64,000 nt of DNA from Holophagae bacterium (lineage in GTDB: Bacteria > Acidobacteriota > Holophagae > Acanthopleuribacterales > Acanthopleuribacteraceae), in the NCBI GenBank assembly GCA_029263455.1, contig JAJCXM010000004.1, positions 124,001 to 188,000 of the forward strand, in the 5' to 3' direction. Every line of letters starts with the position of its first letter. Positions within the stretch are counted from its first letter, which is position 1. Below are positions 8,864-17,814 of the stretch, in pieces. The notes beneath the pieces are model-generated. The model did not search any database. It worked only from the letters and a program-made list of their open reading frames with translations, and was not told the origin of the DNA. A program made the position numbers and the translations under genes.

Positions 8864-9472
8864 ATGGCTAAGCTCTATTTTCGCTATGGAACAGTTGGCA
8901 GCGCAAAAACCCTCAATTTGTTGGCCGTCGCCCATAACTACCGTCAACAGGGGAAACAGGTCGTGCTCATTAAGCCTCGTTTGGATACAAGATTTGGATC
9001 TGATGTCATTCGTTCGCGAGCTGGGCTGGAGAAAAAAGCCGACCTTTTGATCGAACCAGACACACAACTTGACTTATTGAAACTGAGTGAAAATGACTGT
9101 GTATTAATCGACGAAGTCCAATTTCTCAGTCAGTACGTGATCGATCAGTTGCGGTTATTGACGCTTGAACATCGGGTACCGGTCATTTGTTATGGCCTGC
9201 GAACCGATTTCCGTACTCAGCTATTTCCAGGTAGTCGGCGCTTATTGGAGCTAGCCGACTCAATCGAAGAAGTCAAAACGGTTTGCCATTACTGCAATAA
9301 GAAGGCGATATTCAACCTGAAGCTTTTCAATGGCCAACCTACCCTTGATGGGCCCTCCGTTGATCTTGGTGCCGACGAGAAATATTTGCCAGCCTGCCAT
9401 AGATGCTATTGCGAGAAACTAGATATTAGAAGCCTTGATGCCAGTTTAACCTCTAGCCAGCCAGGACCATAA
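8864..9472 (+). CDS. tdk: Thymidine kinase
   Basis: Phosphorylates thymidine to dTMP in nucleoside salvage (type II, tetrameric, zinc-containing family). The 202-residue chain shows the P-loop YGTVGSAKT (8-16), the catalytic DEVQFL (Asp83-Glu84), the lasso-region strand PVICYGLRTDF, and four zinc-ligand cysteines in CHYC and the C-terminal CHRC. The P-loop reads GSAKT rather than GSGKT. The ATG at 8864 has GGAG nine bases upstream; a TTG at 8849 would put the Shine-Dalgarno inside the gene. TATGAT at 8832-8837 could serve as its -10 box, but no good -35 is seen. Confidence 0.95.
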   Translation: MAKLYFRYGTVGSAKTLNLLAVAHNYRQQGKQVVLIKPRLDTRFGSDVIRSRAGLEKKADLLIEPDTQLDLLKLSENDCVLIDEVQFLSQYVIDQLRLLTLEHRVPVICYGLRTDFRTQLFPGSRRLLELADSIEEVKTVCHYCNKKAIFNLKLFNGQPTLDGPSVDLGADEKYLPACHRCYCEKLDIRSLDASLTSSQPGP

Positions 9473-9579
9473 AACACCTTCACTTTAACAAACGAACCCC
9501 TCGTTAACGTCGTTACTAGCTAGGCCGCAAAGCGTACATAACTTACGTCGATTCATTGTTTTCCGTGCATATCTCAGCT

Positions 9580-11772
9580 ATGTTGATAGGCGTGAAACAC
9601 CACTTTCCCGAACCTGCCATCTTTATTTTTGATGACCGCGACCTACGGTTATACAAGGTTGACGGTTCAGAAGTCGAGCTTCGCCCGCAAGTTGCAGAGT
9701 TCCTTAACACCCTGATGGCCGCCTACCCACAGTCGGTTTCAAAATCAGACCTAATAAGCGCCGTTTGGGGCGAAACAAATGTCAGCGACCAAAGTCTTTC
9801 GCTATGTGTCAGTGAAATCAGAAAGGCGCTTGCAGATGACCCGCGCAAGCCAACCTACATCAAGACCATACCCAAGCGTGGCTACCAATGGCTGTGTCCT
9901 ACAACCCAGGAGAACACATCACAAGATCAAGCCCCGGAACCAATTATCAGCCCATCGATTCAGGTCCCTGAACCACATAAACCTAGAGGATGGCAACGAT
10001 GGTTGAGCGCCGTCTTAATCACCATCCTCATTGCCTCTGCCGTTACCTGGATTCAAAAACAGAAATCCATGCCGAACGAAGAGGCCATTGAGTATGACGG
10101 CTCTCAACTCGTGGCCATCATGCCATTTTCGAATCAAACAGGCGATCAGTCCTTAGATTGGACCAGCATTGGACTGGCCGAAATGGTACGCGGAAATTTC
10201 GAACAAATTGAGGCCATCGAAACGGTTCCATTGGAACGGATTCTGGCAGCTCAAACGTCGTTAGATCAAATGCCGGACCTTAAACAAGCGAGCGCCAAAC
10301 AGGCCATGGCCTGGTGTGACTTTATGCGTTGCAGTGCTGTTGCTGTAACCCAACTGGTGACAGACGATAGTGGCTACGTTCTGGAAAGTCGGTTGATTAT
10401 GCGATCAGGTTCAGAGACAACGCGTGTTGCACGCGGACCTTCATTGATGGCAACGACTTCGGATCTCTCTCAGCAATTGATTAAAAGGTGGGTACCTACC
10501 CAACCCATCACTGAATTTGTGGATGAATATTCGGACGACCCACATCTTAATGTCACTTACGCAACCGGCATCCATAAAATGGCGCTTGAAGGGCCAAGAG
10601 AAGCCCTGCCTTACTTTGAAAGTTGTCTTGATCAAAATGCAACCTTTCATTGGGCACGATTCAAATTGGCTAAGTGCCTGAGACTCTTAGGCGAACCCGA
10701 CCTCGCAAGTGAACACGTCACTCATTTGCTCAAAGAAGCAAAGCCAGGAACTGAGCTATATGCTGAGGCACTGGGCCTTATGTCTGTTCTTTGTTTTGAC
10801 CAAACCCAATTCGAACAGTCGGCGGAATATGTCCGCAGAGCGCTGGATATCTATGCGGACCTGGGCGCCCATTTAGGCATGTCCATTTGTATCGGCCAAC
10901 TTGGCTACATCGAATACGCGCGCGACAATCTCGCCGATGCGGCAGCCCTGTTAGAAGCTTGTTATCAAATGGTGCTTACAACGGGCGACCGTCTTACCGA
11001 AGCCAATGTGGTGAATAACCTTGCCATTATTGAATGGGCCAATGGCAATATAGACAAATCACTCCAGTACAATGAATATGCCTTGACGGTCTTCAATAAA
11101 TACGGCAGTCAGCCTGGCGTTGCTTTAATGACGGGCAATATTGGCGCCATAAGCATGAGCGCAGGCAGAATTGAAGCGGCTCGTCCCTATCTCATCAAGG
11201 GCCTCGATTTGTATCGCCAGCTAGGTGATGAAGAAGGCCTAAACCGCGCCTTACTCAACCTCTCGATCCTAAAATCATACGACCAGGACCTGACAGCCTC
11301 CATCTCTTTTGCAAATGAAGGACTCGAGATCTCTCAGAAGATTGGTAATACCCACATGGAGATTCAGTTTGTCTACTTGCTAATCAAACTCACGGCAGGA
11401 ATGGGCGATTTTACCGAGGCCAATAACCTAATTCAAACATTTCAAAGCAAAGTATCAAAAATGACCGAATTACCCGATCTACAAAATCTATTCACTGCTG
11501 CCGCTGTTTACGCGCATATTAGACAGGGCCATTTAGACAAAGCTCAAGCCAGTTATGCAACGTTATCTGTCGATTATCTCAATCAGAACGTGCAAGGTAT
11601 TTTCCTTCGATCACTGCTGGCCTTCTCAAAACGTGATCAAGCTGATGCCATGGCGGCCATTGACACGGCCATCGAAGTTGCTGACGGCGATTGGAAGTCT
11701 TTATTAACCAGCTACCGCGACGCTTACCAACAGCAAGAAATGCCCCAGCTCGCCTTTGTCGCTTATAACTAA
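9580..11772 (+). CDS. Winged-helix (ToxR/CadC-type) membrane regulator with TPR sensor domain
   Basis: About 730 residues in three parts. The N-terminal OmpR/CadC-type winged helix (to about residue 105) includes ELRPQVAEFLNTLM, VSKSDLISAVWGETNVSDQS, LSLCVSEIRKALADD and the wing YIKTIPKRGYQWLC. A single membrane helix follows (WLSAVLITILIASAVTWI). The C-terminal half starts with a TolB-like segment (VAIMPFSNQTGDQSLDWTSI) and continues as TPR helices (for example NNLAIIEWANGNIDKSLQYN). Proteins of this build bind DNA from the membrane and sense with the outer part; the target here is unknown. The start is uncertain: ATG 9580, TTG 9556 and GTG 9592 are all possible with weak ribosome sites. Confidence 0.85.
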   Translation: MLIGVKHHFPEPAIFIFDDRDLRLYKVDGSEVELRPQVAEFLNTLMAAYPQSVSKSDLISAVWGETNVSDQSLSLCVSEIRKALADDPRKPTYIKTIPKRGYQWLCPTTQENTSQDQAPEPIISPSIQVPEPHKPRGWQRWLSAVLITILIASAVTWIQKQKSMPNEEAIEYDGSQLVAIMPFSNQTGDQSLDWTSIGLAEMVRGNFEQIEAIETVPLERILAAQTSLDQMPDLKQASAKQAMAWCDFMRCSAVAVTQLVTDDSGYVLESRLIMRSGSETTRVARGPSLMATTSDLSQQLIKRWVPTQPITEFVDEYSDDPHLNVTYATGIHKMALEGPREALPYFESCLDQNATFHWARFKLAKCLRLLGEPDLASEHVTHLLKEAKPGTELYAEALGLMSVLCFDQTQFEQSAEYVRRALDIYADLGAHLGMSICIGQLGYIEYARDNLADAAALLEACYQMVLTTGDRLTEANVVNNLAIIEWANGNIDKSLQYNEYALTVFNKYGSQPGVALMTGNIGAISMSAGRIEAARPYLIKGLDLYRQLGDEEGLNRALLNLSILKSYDQDLTASISFANEGLEISQKIGNTHMEIQFVYLLIKLTAGMGDFTEANNLIQTFQSKVSKMTELPDLQNLFTAAAVYAHIRQGHLDKAQASYATLSVDYLNQNVQGIFLRSLLAFSKRDQADAMAAIDTAIEVADGDWKSLLTSYRDAYQQQEMPQLAFVAYN

Positions 11773-11880
11773 ACGCATTTGACAAGCTGCTGTCTTCGTA
11801 ACGTTTTCGCGCAGTCAAAGCAATCGAGTCCCAATGCCAAAGCACAAAGGCTGGCGCCAGCCGTGTCTCAATTTCGTCCC

Positions 11881-13080
11881 TTATTTCGGCGACGATTCCG
11901 AAGACTCCGAATGCAACGAAGCCTTTGCGCGTTCCATATTCATCTTGAATAACTGCTCATTGGCATCGTTGATCTTTTGCGCCTGAACAAATGCCTTTTC
12001 ATAATATTGAGCGGCCTTCTCCATCATCTGCTGTCTTTCGTAAGCTTCACCTAAGCTGTCATATACGTTAGCTGACTCGGGATAATGCTTGATGTTGTGT
12101 TCAAACGCAGCCACAGCTTTTTCATATTCCTGCCTAAATAACAAGTTATAGCCTAATTGATTCACAGTCCCTTCAGGGACCGGGATCGAGAATCCCAAAC
12201 GCCCAGAAAATTTAGCGTAGTGGGCTGAAACAGCTTCAAGGCCAGCGTTCGCTACTTCCGGGGTCAGTTCCAGACCATCAAAGAACAACCGTAGCGCTTG
12301 ATAATGGCTGCGTAAAACCACTGAACCGTGATTTTCCTCCTCCATAATCTTCGAACCAAATACAAAATCTTTGGGATCTGCCTTGTTGATAAGTTCAACG
12401 ATGCGATCGAAATTGACTCGCATCGCTTGGCCCTCGTTAGCTAACGTCATGTAAAGCAGCCTATTAGCGGAGGGCTTACGTAAATAAGCTTCAGCCTTTC
12501 GAACCATAAGATCGCCATCCCACCAAACACTAGGGCTCACGGCAATATAGGCGTTAAACATATCGGGCGTTGTGAACATGGCATACAGCGCCAAAAGGCC
12601 TCCAAATGAATGACCTGCAAGAATACGGAAAGGCTGCGTACGGTATGTCATTTCAACATGAGGCACTAATTCCTGCTTCATGAACTTCATGAAGTTATCA
12701 GCTCCGCCACTGGTGGGCATGGTGTCGGAATCATTTCCTTCAAAATCAATGGTCGAGTGCGTGGGCGTCATGTCACGCGTGCGGTCGGTATTAGCAATGG
12801 CGACCACGATGACTTCGAGGCTTTGATTTTGACTCGCCAGAAACTGAAGTGTCCCTATCGTGTGCTGAAAGTGGACGTCACCATCAAGGAGATACAAAAC
12901 CGGATACTTATTGGAAGAAGCTTGATACGATTCTGGTAAATGGACCAAAACGGTGCGGTCCTCGTCCAAAACATCTGAATGGACCTCATAAGACTGCCCA
13001 ATCACAATATCTCTTGCATCGCTGGCCACAACGAACACAGCAACGGCGCTTACCAACAAGGCACTTATAGTTTTGATCAT
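11881..13080 (-). CDS. Exported esterase (IroE/esterase D-type alpha/beta hydrolase) with TPR tail
   Basis: About 399 residues. A signal peptide (MIKTISALLVSAVAVFVVASDA) is followed by a putative-esterase domain: RTVLVHLPESY, YPVLYLLDGDVHF and the nucleophile elbow ILAGHSFGGLLALYAM, with YIAVSPSVWWD after it; the late segment EEENHGSVV probably holds the catalytic histidine. The last 100 residues form one or two TPR-like repeats (NVYDSLGEAYERQQMMEKAA). The start at 13080 is chosen for GGAGGAG just upstream; an in-frame start at 13158 is unlikely. The substrate is not evident. The gene faces the regulator at 9580 tail-to-tail. Confidence 0.88.
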   Translation of the reverse strand: MIKTISALLVSAVAVFVVASDARDIVIGQSYEVHSDVLDEDRTVLVHLPESYQASSNKYPVLYLLDGDVHFQHTIGTLQFLASQNQSLEVIVVAIANTDRTRDMTPTHSTIDFEGNDSDTMPTSGGADNFMKFMKQELVPHVEMTYRTQPFRILAGHSFGGLLALYAMFTTPDMFNAYIAVSPSVWWDGDLMVRKAEAYLRKPSANRLLYMTLANEGQAMRVNFDRIVELINKADPKDFVFGSKIMEEENHGSVVLRSHYQALRLFFDGLELTPEVANAGLEAVSAHYAKFSGRLGFSIPVPEGTVNQLGYNLLFRQEYEKAVAAFEHNIKHYPESANVYDSLGEAYERQQMMEKAAQYYEKAFVQAQKINDANEQLFKMNMERAKASLHSESSESSPK

Positions 13081-13427
13081 TTGATCTCCTCCGGTATTTT
13101 TAGCTATCGGCTTAATTATGCTCAAGCAAATACCCAAATGGCAACCTGCGTTCATCACGAATCGCTTACGACACCAAACTTTGCTAGCCTTTTGCTGGTT
13201 ATTTATTCACCACCTGCAGGCCAGCCCATTAAACATTTCCAATCCATGTTTCAGTATCTTGCTAGCTGCATCTATTCTAGGCTTTAGAAGAACATCGATC
13301 TGCCTGAGGCTGTCTCATAAGTACGATTCATTGATGTAACGATCAAAACGAAATCCTTAAGTTTATGTTATCTACTTAAAAAACACTTAGAACCTCTGGC
13401 TGAAAGCCAGACTCACATTCTTGAGGC
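13081..13427. other. Intergenic region, no gene
   Basis: A 350-bp divergent spacer between the exported esterase and the polysaccharide locus. Short open frames here lack ribosome sites and recognisable products. The only structure noted is a 7-bp hairpin at 13395-13411 (TCTGGCT, GAA, AGCCAGA) shortly before the methyltransferase gene. Promoters for both flanking genes should lie here, but I see no convincing -35/-10 pair. Confidence 0.5.
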
Positions 13428-13439
13428 TTGAAGACACCT

Positions 13440-14270
13440 ATGCGACGGCCTCTGCCTATCAAAACTTTTTCAATCGAGTCAAATCCCGTGAAGCCAAACC
13501 TAAATCGCCTGCCTAAAAGACCTCATGCTGCCGAATCTGTTTTCGACGGACTGGCAAGTTCTTATGCCATTTTTAACGAGAACCCGATGGTCATTTCGTT
13601 TCGCACTCAGGTCCATCAAGTGATTTCACGCTTTGTGCCTGCGGAGTCACGGATCCTTGATTTAGGCTGCGGGCCAGGATCGGATTTCGATTTTTGGGCT
13701 TCTCGCCAAGATAGGGTCGTCGCCATTGACGCATCGGCGAAGATGATCCAACTAGCAAATTCACATAACCCTAAACACGCAGACATCACGGTAAAACACG
13801 CCACATTATCGCTTTTCAAGAGCGAGCGGCGTTTTGACGCCATCTTAATGAATTTTGGTGTCTGGAATGCGTTGGGAAACAGTGAAGAAGTTCACCGTCA
13901 GCTCAAATCGTTATTAGCGCCCGAAGGAATCATCATTGCCGTCGTCATGCCACCCCTTCACTTAGCGGCGTTATTCGAAGACGTGTTGCGTCTGCGACTA
14001 CGTCATGCCAAATCAAGGATATTAGAACGTTATTCAACCACCTCGTCGGGTTGGAAATTTCGCTATCTATCTGCACCAGATTTTGTCCAAGAATGGTCCA
14101 TCCTTGACCAACAATCGTTAGGCCCATTACTGCCGTCGCCTGATCAACTTGGCCGCATTCCGCTGGCACGTTCATGGCTAAGGCTAATGGAAAAGGTGGA
14201 TCGCTGGTTTGGAGCTCAAAGTCAATTAATTGGCGGCGACCACATCATTTTCGTGCTGCAAGCCAAATGA
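13440..14270 (+). CDS. Class I SAM-dependent methyltransferase
   Basis: About 276 residues. The core Rossmann motif I is clear (SRILDLGCGPGSDFDFW), followed by VVAIDASAKMIQLA (motif II acidic strand end) and AILMNFGVWNALGN (motif IV region). It begins a run of polysaccharide genes and is 24 bases from the glycosyltransferase downstream, so it probably modifies a glycan or lipid-linked intermediate; that role is inferred from position. The start is unclear: TTG 13428 is too close to GAGG (13423-13426) and ATG 13440 rather far from it. Confidence 0.82.
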   Translation: MRRPLPIKTFSIESNPVKPNLNRLPKRPHAAESVFDGLASSYAIFNENPMVISFRTQVHQVISRFVPAESRILDLGCGPGSDFDFWASRQDRVVAIDASAKMIQLANSHNPKHADITVKHATLSLFKSERRFDAILMNFGVWNALGNSEEVHRQLKSLLAPEGIIIAVVMPPLHLAALFEDVLRLRLRHAKSRILERYSTTSSGWKFRYLSAPDFVQEWSILDQQSLGPLLPSPDQLGRIPLARSWLRLMEKVDRWFGAQSQLIGGDHIIFVLQAK

Positions 14271-14294
14271 AGCAAAGAAGTTACAAAGACGGTG

Positions 14295-15422
14295 ATGAGT
14301 AAGCAGAAAAAAGGGGCTGTTGCCGTCGTTGCTCACGGTGGCCTAACCCCATTTGTTGATGGACGTTATGTTCCCGCCCTAATCGATTTGGTCACGGGGC
14401 TGGCCGCAGAATGGGACATCAATGTAGTGACACTGGACTATCCTGGCGAAATTAGTCCAACGGATTTCGCCATCACAAGTATCCCTAAGCCACATCGCAC
14501 CTGGCGAACCATAAGAGCGTTGTCTCAAGCTGTCATTCAACAACACCAGCGGCACCCGTTTCAGATGGTTCATGGTATTTGGGGATACCCAGGAGGTGTT
14601 GCAGCTGTTATTGCCGCTCGAAAACTAGGATTGCCTTCGCTGGTCACTTTTAATGGTTTTGAAACCGTCGGACTACAGGATATCGGCTATGGAGGCTTGT
14701 TATCGTGGCGTTCTCGCACCATGATCAACTGGGTCAAAAGGCGCGCTACTCATCTACATTTCCCATCTGAGTACCAAAAGAGTCTGGCAACACAAATTGA
14801 CGATTCGCTCGCAACCGTTATCCCTTACGGGGTTGACCCAAATCGATTCTCAAGAAAAGAATCTGTCCCCCATGATCCCCTCCAATTGTTAGCTGTAGGT
14901 TCGGTCAATGAAGTCAAAGACTACGACACCCTTATCGCAGCTTATTTGGAAATCAAAAAAGAAATTCCCTGCAAACTGAGAATTGTTGGGTCAATTAATT
15001 CACGTTTCATCTCAGTAACCGAACCCAGCAGCTTGGACATAGAAATAATCGGTGATATCCACCCTCAACGGATGCCTGATCAATACCATTGGGCAGATCT
15101 ACTGCTGCATGCATCCAGACATGAATCTCAAGGACTCGTTTTTCTTGAGGCCGCCGCAAGTGGATTATGTATCGCCAGCACAAACGTAGGTCTTATTCAC
15201 GACTGGGACAAAATCCCAGCAGTCCCGGTCGCTGACCCAAAAGCACTGGCCCGGTTGGCGATAGACTTGTTGACTGATCATGAGCTTCACGCAAGATGCC
15301 AAGAGGCCTTTCTCAGTTATAGTGCTGACCTGAATCTTCGGCAGACAAGGAATCGTTTTTCCCAGCTCTATCAGATGTTGATCGACGCACGCGCTCGTAA
15401 CCCGCAAGCAGCAGGCAAATAA
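14295..15422 (+). CDS. Glycosyltransferase family 4 (GT-B fold)
   Basis: About 375 residues with both GT-B halves. The acceptor half starts at VAVVAHGGLTPFVDGRYVP and contains HGIWGYPGGVAAVIAARKLG. The donor half starts at VIPYGVDPNRFSRK, LLAVGSVNEVKDYDTLIAAY and ends with the nucleotide-sugar site LLHASRHESQGLVFLEAAAS, matching the GT4 E-x7-E pattern. It would add a sugar from a nucleotide donor to a growing glycan at the inner membrane face. GTG 14292 is directly before the ATG. The last 110 bp overlap the minus-strand polymerase gene, and both frames look coding there. Confidence 0.92.
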   Translation: MSKQKKGAVAVVAHGGLTPFVDGRYVPALIDLVTGLAAEWDINVVTLDYPGEISPTDFAITSIPKPHRTWRTIRALSQAVIQQHQRHPFQMVHGIWGYPGGVAAVIAARKLGLPSLVTFNGFETVGLQDIGYGGLLSWRSRTMINWVKRRATHLHFPSEYQKSLATQIDDSLATVIPYGVDPNRFSRKESVPHDPLQLLAVGSVNEVKDYDTLIAAYLEIKKEIPCKLRIVGSINSRFISVTEPSSLDIEIIGDIHPQRMPDQYHWADLLLHASRHESQGLVFLEAAASGLCIASTNVGLIHDWDKIPAVPVADPKALARLAIDLLTDHELHARCQEAFLSYSADLNLRQTRNRFSQLYQMLIDARARNPQAAGK

Positions 15423-16605
15423 GCGCGAAAAACCAAATCGCTTCTTGTATGAACAGATTCTCAAACGTACTTAGCAGACAGCAATAGCTACCCAGTGTGG
15501 CCAACAAAATCCAACCAAGTGACATGTGTCTTCGTCGCATAGCATCAAAGTAACAAACCAAAAAGGCACACAAATAGGGCCCCAACAAAACGCCAAACCA
15601 TCCGAAATCGGCATAGAACTGGCGTAAGTAGGTATAGGTGTTGACCTCCATGGGGACAAAGGTGAATTCGCCTTGCAAAGGAATTTGTTCGACCTCAATG
15701 GCAAGACTGGCAACATGGACGAGGGGCGCGAAACTTGCCTTTCCCATGTACATTTTTGACGGAGATTGAGTCAGTTGACCCAGTGCTGGAAACGCAGATG
15801 TGTAGTAGATAAAGGGATCTACAATGGCAGTCATCGACGACGCGAAATGGACATATTGGGGAAACCGTTCCACATAGCTGCGTTTATAGTGACGGCCGAT
15901 GAGCGAGAAAAAAACTAGCAGAACTATTGCTACCAAGCCTATTCGCCAAAATCGTCGTAGATCAAAAAAACCGGTGGTCCGACTTGCTCCATACGCCAAC
16001 TCAGCCCAGATGACCATCATAAACAGACGAGTACGGTCCGTTGTCAGCAAGGAAGACGATAGGCAGATCAAAAGCGTTATTAGCATCCACCATTTGAGCC
16101 GTCTCTTGTTGCGCCAATAGAGAACAACCAAGCCCACATTCATAACGTTTAGCAGGTCCAAGTAACCCCAGATCGGGATGTGCGTGTGCAGTCGGCGGGC
16201 AAGCAAGGGATTGGTCAAGTACAGATCCAGCCCAAACGACTCCTCCAAAAACATGGACTGCAGAATGACGCCCAATCCCCCTAACAGAGTTAATACGGCC
16301 AACAAACGAACCAGCAGCTGAGAGTCAATTTGCAGTGCCACGGGTTTATGACGTCCACCGAATATCCAACTTGAGGTTAAGGCACCACACGCAAACGCAA
16401 AGAGACTGAGCGCAATGGCCGTCCATCCATGTAACGTTATTGGGGTGTACTCGACGAAACCCAATTGGGAAAGGGCAACACCCACGCCCCATACAATCAA
16501 ATACAAAATTAGGGGGTGATAAAAATGGCGAAATTCACTGTAGACAAAGCGAATGAGTAGGCCCAAAAGCATAAGAATAAATGTGAATGTTAATACGTTA
16601 ATCAA
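15313..16605 (-). CDS. Wzy/O-antigen-type polysaccharide polymerase (membrane)
   Basis: A 430-residue polytopic membrane protein with about ten hydrophobic segments (for example LYLIVWGVGVALSQLGF, WMLITLLICLSSSLLT, LVAIVLLVFFSLIG) and a large outer loop rich in F/Y/P after YHYKRSY-like residues. Oligosaccharide-repeat polymerases have this plan and little sequence conservation, so the call rests on topology and on the neighbouring GT4 and Wzz-like genes. It is on the opposite strand to them and overlaps the GT4 gene's end by 110 bp. The TTG at 16605 has only a weak Shine-Dalgarno (GGCGGA). Confidence 0.72.
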   Translation of the reverse strand: MINVLTFTFILMLLGLLIRFVYSEFRHFYHPLILYLIVWGVGVALSQLGFVEYTPITLHGWTAIALSLFAFACGALTSSWIFGGRHKPVALQIDSQLLVRLLAVLTLLGGLGVILQSMFLEESFGLDLYLTNPLLARRLHTHIPIWGYLDLLNVMNVGLVVLYWRNKRRLKWWMLITLLICLSSSLLTTDRTRLFMMVIWAELAYGASRTTGFFDLRRFWRIGLVAIVLLVFFSLIGRHYKRSYVERFPQYVHFASSMTAIVDPFIYYTSAFPALGQLTQSPSKMYMGKASFAPLVHVASLAIEVEQIPLQGEFTFVPMEVNTYTYLRQFYADFGWFGVLLGPYLCAFLVCYFDAMRRRHMSLGWILLATLGSYCCLLSTFENLFIQEAIWFFALICLLLAGYERVRRSTSDRAGKNDSLSAEDSGQHYN

Positions 16606-16689
16606 TATTAGGTTCCGCCATTGCTAAGGCCCTGTTGTACCATTTCAGTGAGCCATCATGTCACGAGACGAAAAAAGGATCACGCATCG

Positions 16690-17814
16690 ATGAAAGATTT
16701 CCCATTAATCGTTAACGAATTGTGGAAACGGCGTCTCTGGATTATTTGTATTCCGCTAACGATGGCAATGATAGCTGGGCTACTGTCGCTATCACGTGAA
16801 CCGACCTATGGTGCACGGCTCATTTACCAAACATCCGACAGCCTACTGCCATTAGATGGCGTGTCACTTACTAAGTTATTCTCGCGTTTTTATGCACACG
16901 ACAATCAGGAACGGCTCAAAACACAGCTACAGGCCGACGCACCCGAAATGGCTCTTTGGATGTCAGGCGTGGTGTCTGAAAAAGCTTGGCGTACAAGATT
17001 TGATATACGTGTTATTCCTGACTACATCGACTATCGAAACAAAGCCAATCTGAAAATCACCTTTGATCGAGTATGGGCTGACAACATCGAGAAGCTCGAA
17101 GATCTGACGGCGCAAATGCTAGAGGTTGTCATAAAAGGTGCAGCCAAAAACGAGACACATGCGAGCGTGGCCGCGTTCCGACACAACTTGGAACAGCAGA
17201 TAGGGCTTTACCTCGTTCGCGACAACCTGATCAGCCGCATCAGCACAAGCCGAATAGAACTGTCAAAGCTAACGTCTCAGGATCCTCAGGATCAATGGTC
17301 ACTAGAAAAGGCCACAGCCATTGCAGATGAACTTCAAAAACAAAGCTCGTCCGCGCCCTTATCGTTTCAACTACAACTTGATTTAGAAGCGGGTCAATTC
17401 GATATGTTGCCTGCGGAACTACAGGCCTCGTATTTTGAAACAGAGGCGACCCGCATAGAACAATACGCCATACATCGTCGAAAACTAATTGGTTTGCACG
17501 AAAAAACTATACACTTCCGACTTCAGTTGGTTAGCTACATCGATCAATTATTGGCAGAAATGGGTTCCCTTAAAGAGCTTTCGGTCCACATTGAACAACT
17601 TCAGGTTGACCCAGATGTGCAAACACACCTCCAAGCCGACTACCTAGATTGCATCAACCTTTCGCAGCTTCTACAACCAACCAACGCCTATCCAATGATC
17701 ACCAGGGAACCACGCGGGACAACCGTCAAAACAGCCTTTGCCTTTCTGATGAGTTTGATGCTTACGCTGTTGTGGATTGGCTTTCAGATTGCACGGAGTG
17801 ATGAAACGACATGA
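16690..17814 (+). CDS. Wzz/GNVR-type polysaccharide chain-length protein
   Basis: About 374 residues. One membrane helix near each end (WIICIPLTMAMIAGLLSL and TAFAFLMSLMLTLLWIGF) brackets a long, mainly helical periplasmic domain with heptad-like stretches. This is the plan of Wzz/Wzc-N chain-length determinants; no kinase domain is attached. The residues just before the second helix (NAYPMITREPRGTTVKT) fit the proline-rich segment of that family. The ATG at 16690 is preferred for AAAGGA upstream over a TTG at 16621. Its stop overlaps the next gene's start in an ATGA. Likely role: setting glycan length with the polymerase at 15313. Confidence 0.83.
   Translation: MKDFPLIVNELWKRRLWIICIPLTMAMIAGLLSLSREPTYGARLIYQTSDSLLPLDGVSLTKLFSRFYAHDNQERLKTQLQADAPEMALWMSGVVSEKAWRTRFDIRVIPDYIDYRNKANLKITFDRVWADNIEKLEDLTAQMLEVVIKGAAKNETHASVAAFRHNLEQQIGLYLVRDNLISRISTSRIELSKLTSQDPQDQWSLEKATAIADELQKQSSSAPLSFQLQLDLEAGQFDMLPAELQASYFETEATRIEQYAIHRRKLIGLHEKTIHFRLQLVSYIDQLLAEMGSLKELSVHIEQLQVDPDVQTHLQADYLDCINLSQLLQPTNAYPMITREPRGTTVKTAFAFLMSLMLTLLWIGFQIARSDETT

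Noticed and set aside
11849-11862. GGCTGGCGCCAGCC palindrome between convergent genes
   Set aside because: A 14-bp loopless palindrome without a T-run or regulator nearby; too weak to call a site, though noted.
13118-13339. Overlapping 70-100-codon plus-strand frames upstream of the methyltransferase
   Set aside because: No ribosome sites, no recognisable domain and located in the divergent promoter region of the esterase gene.
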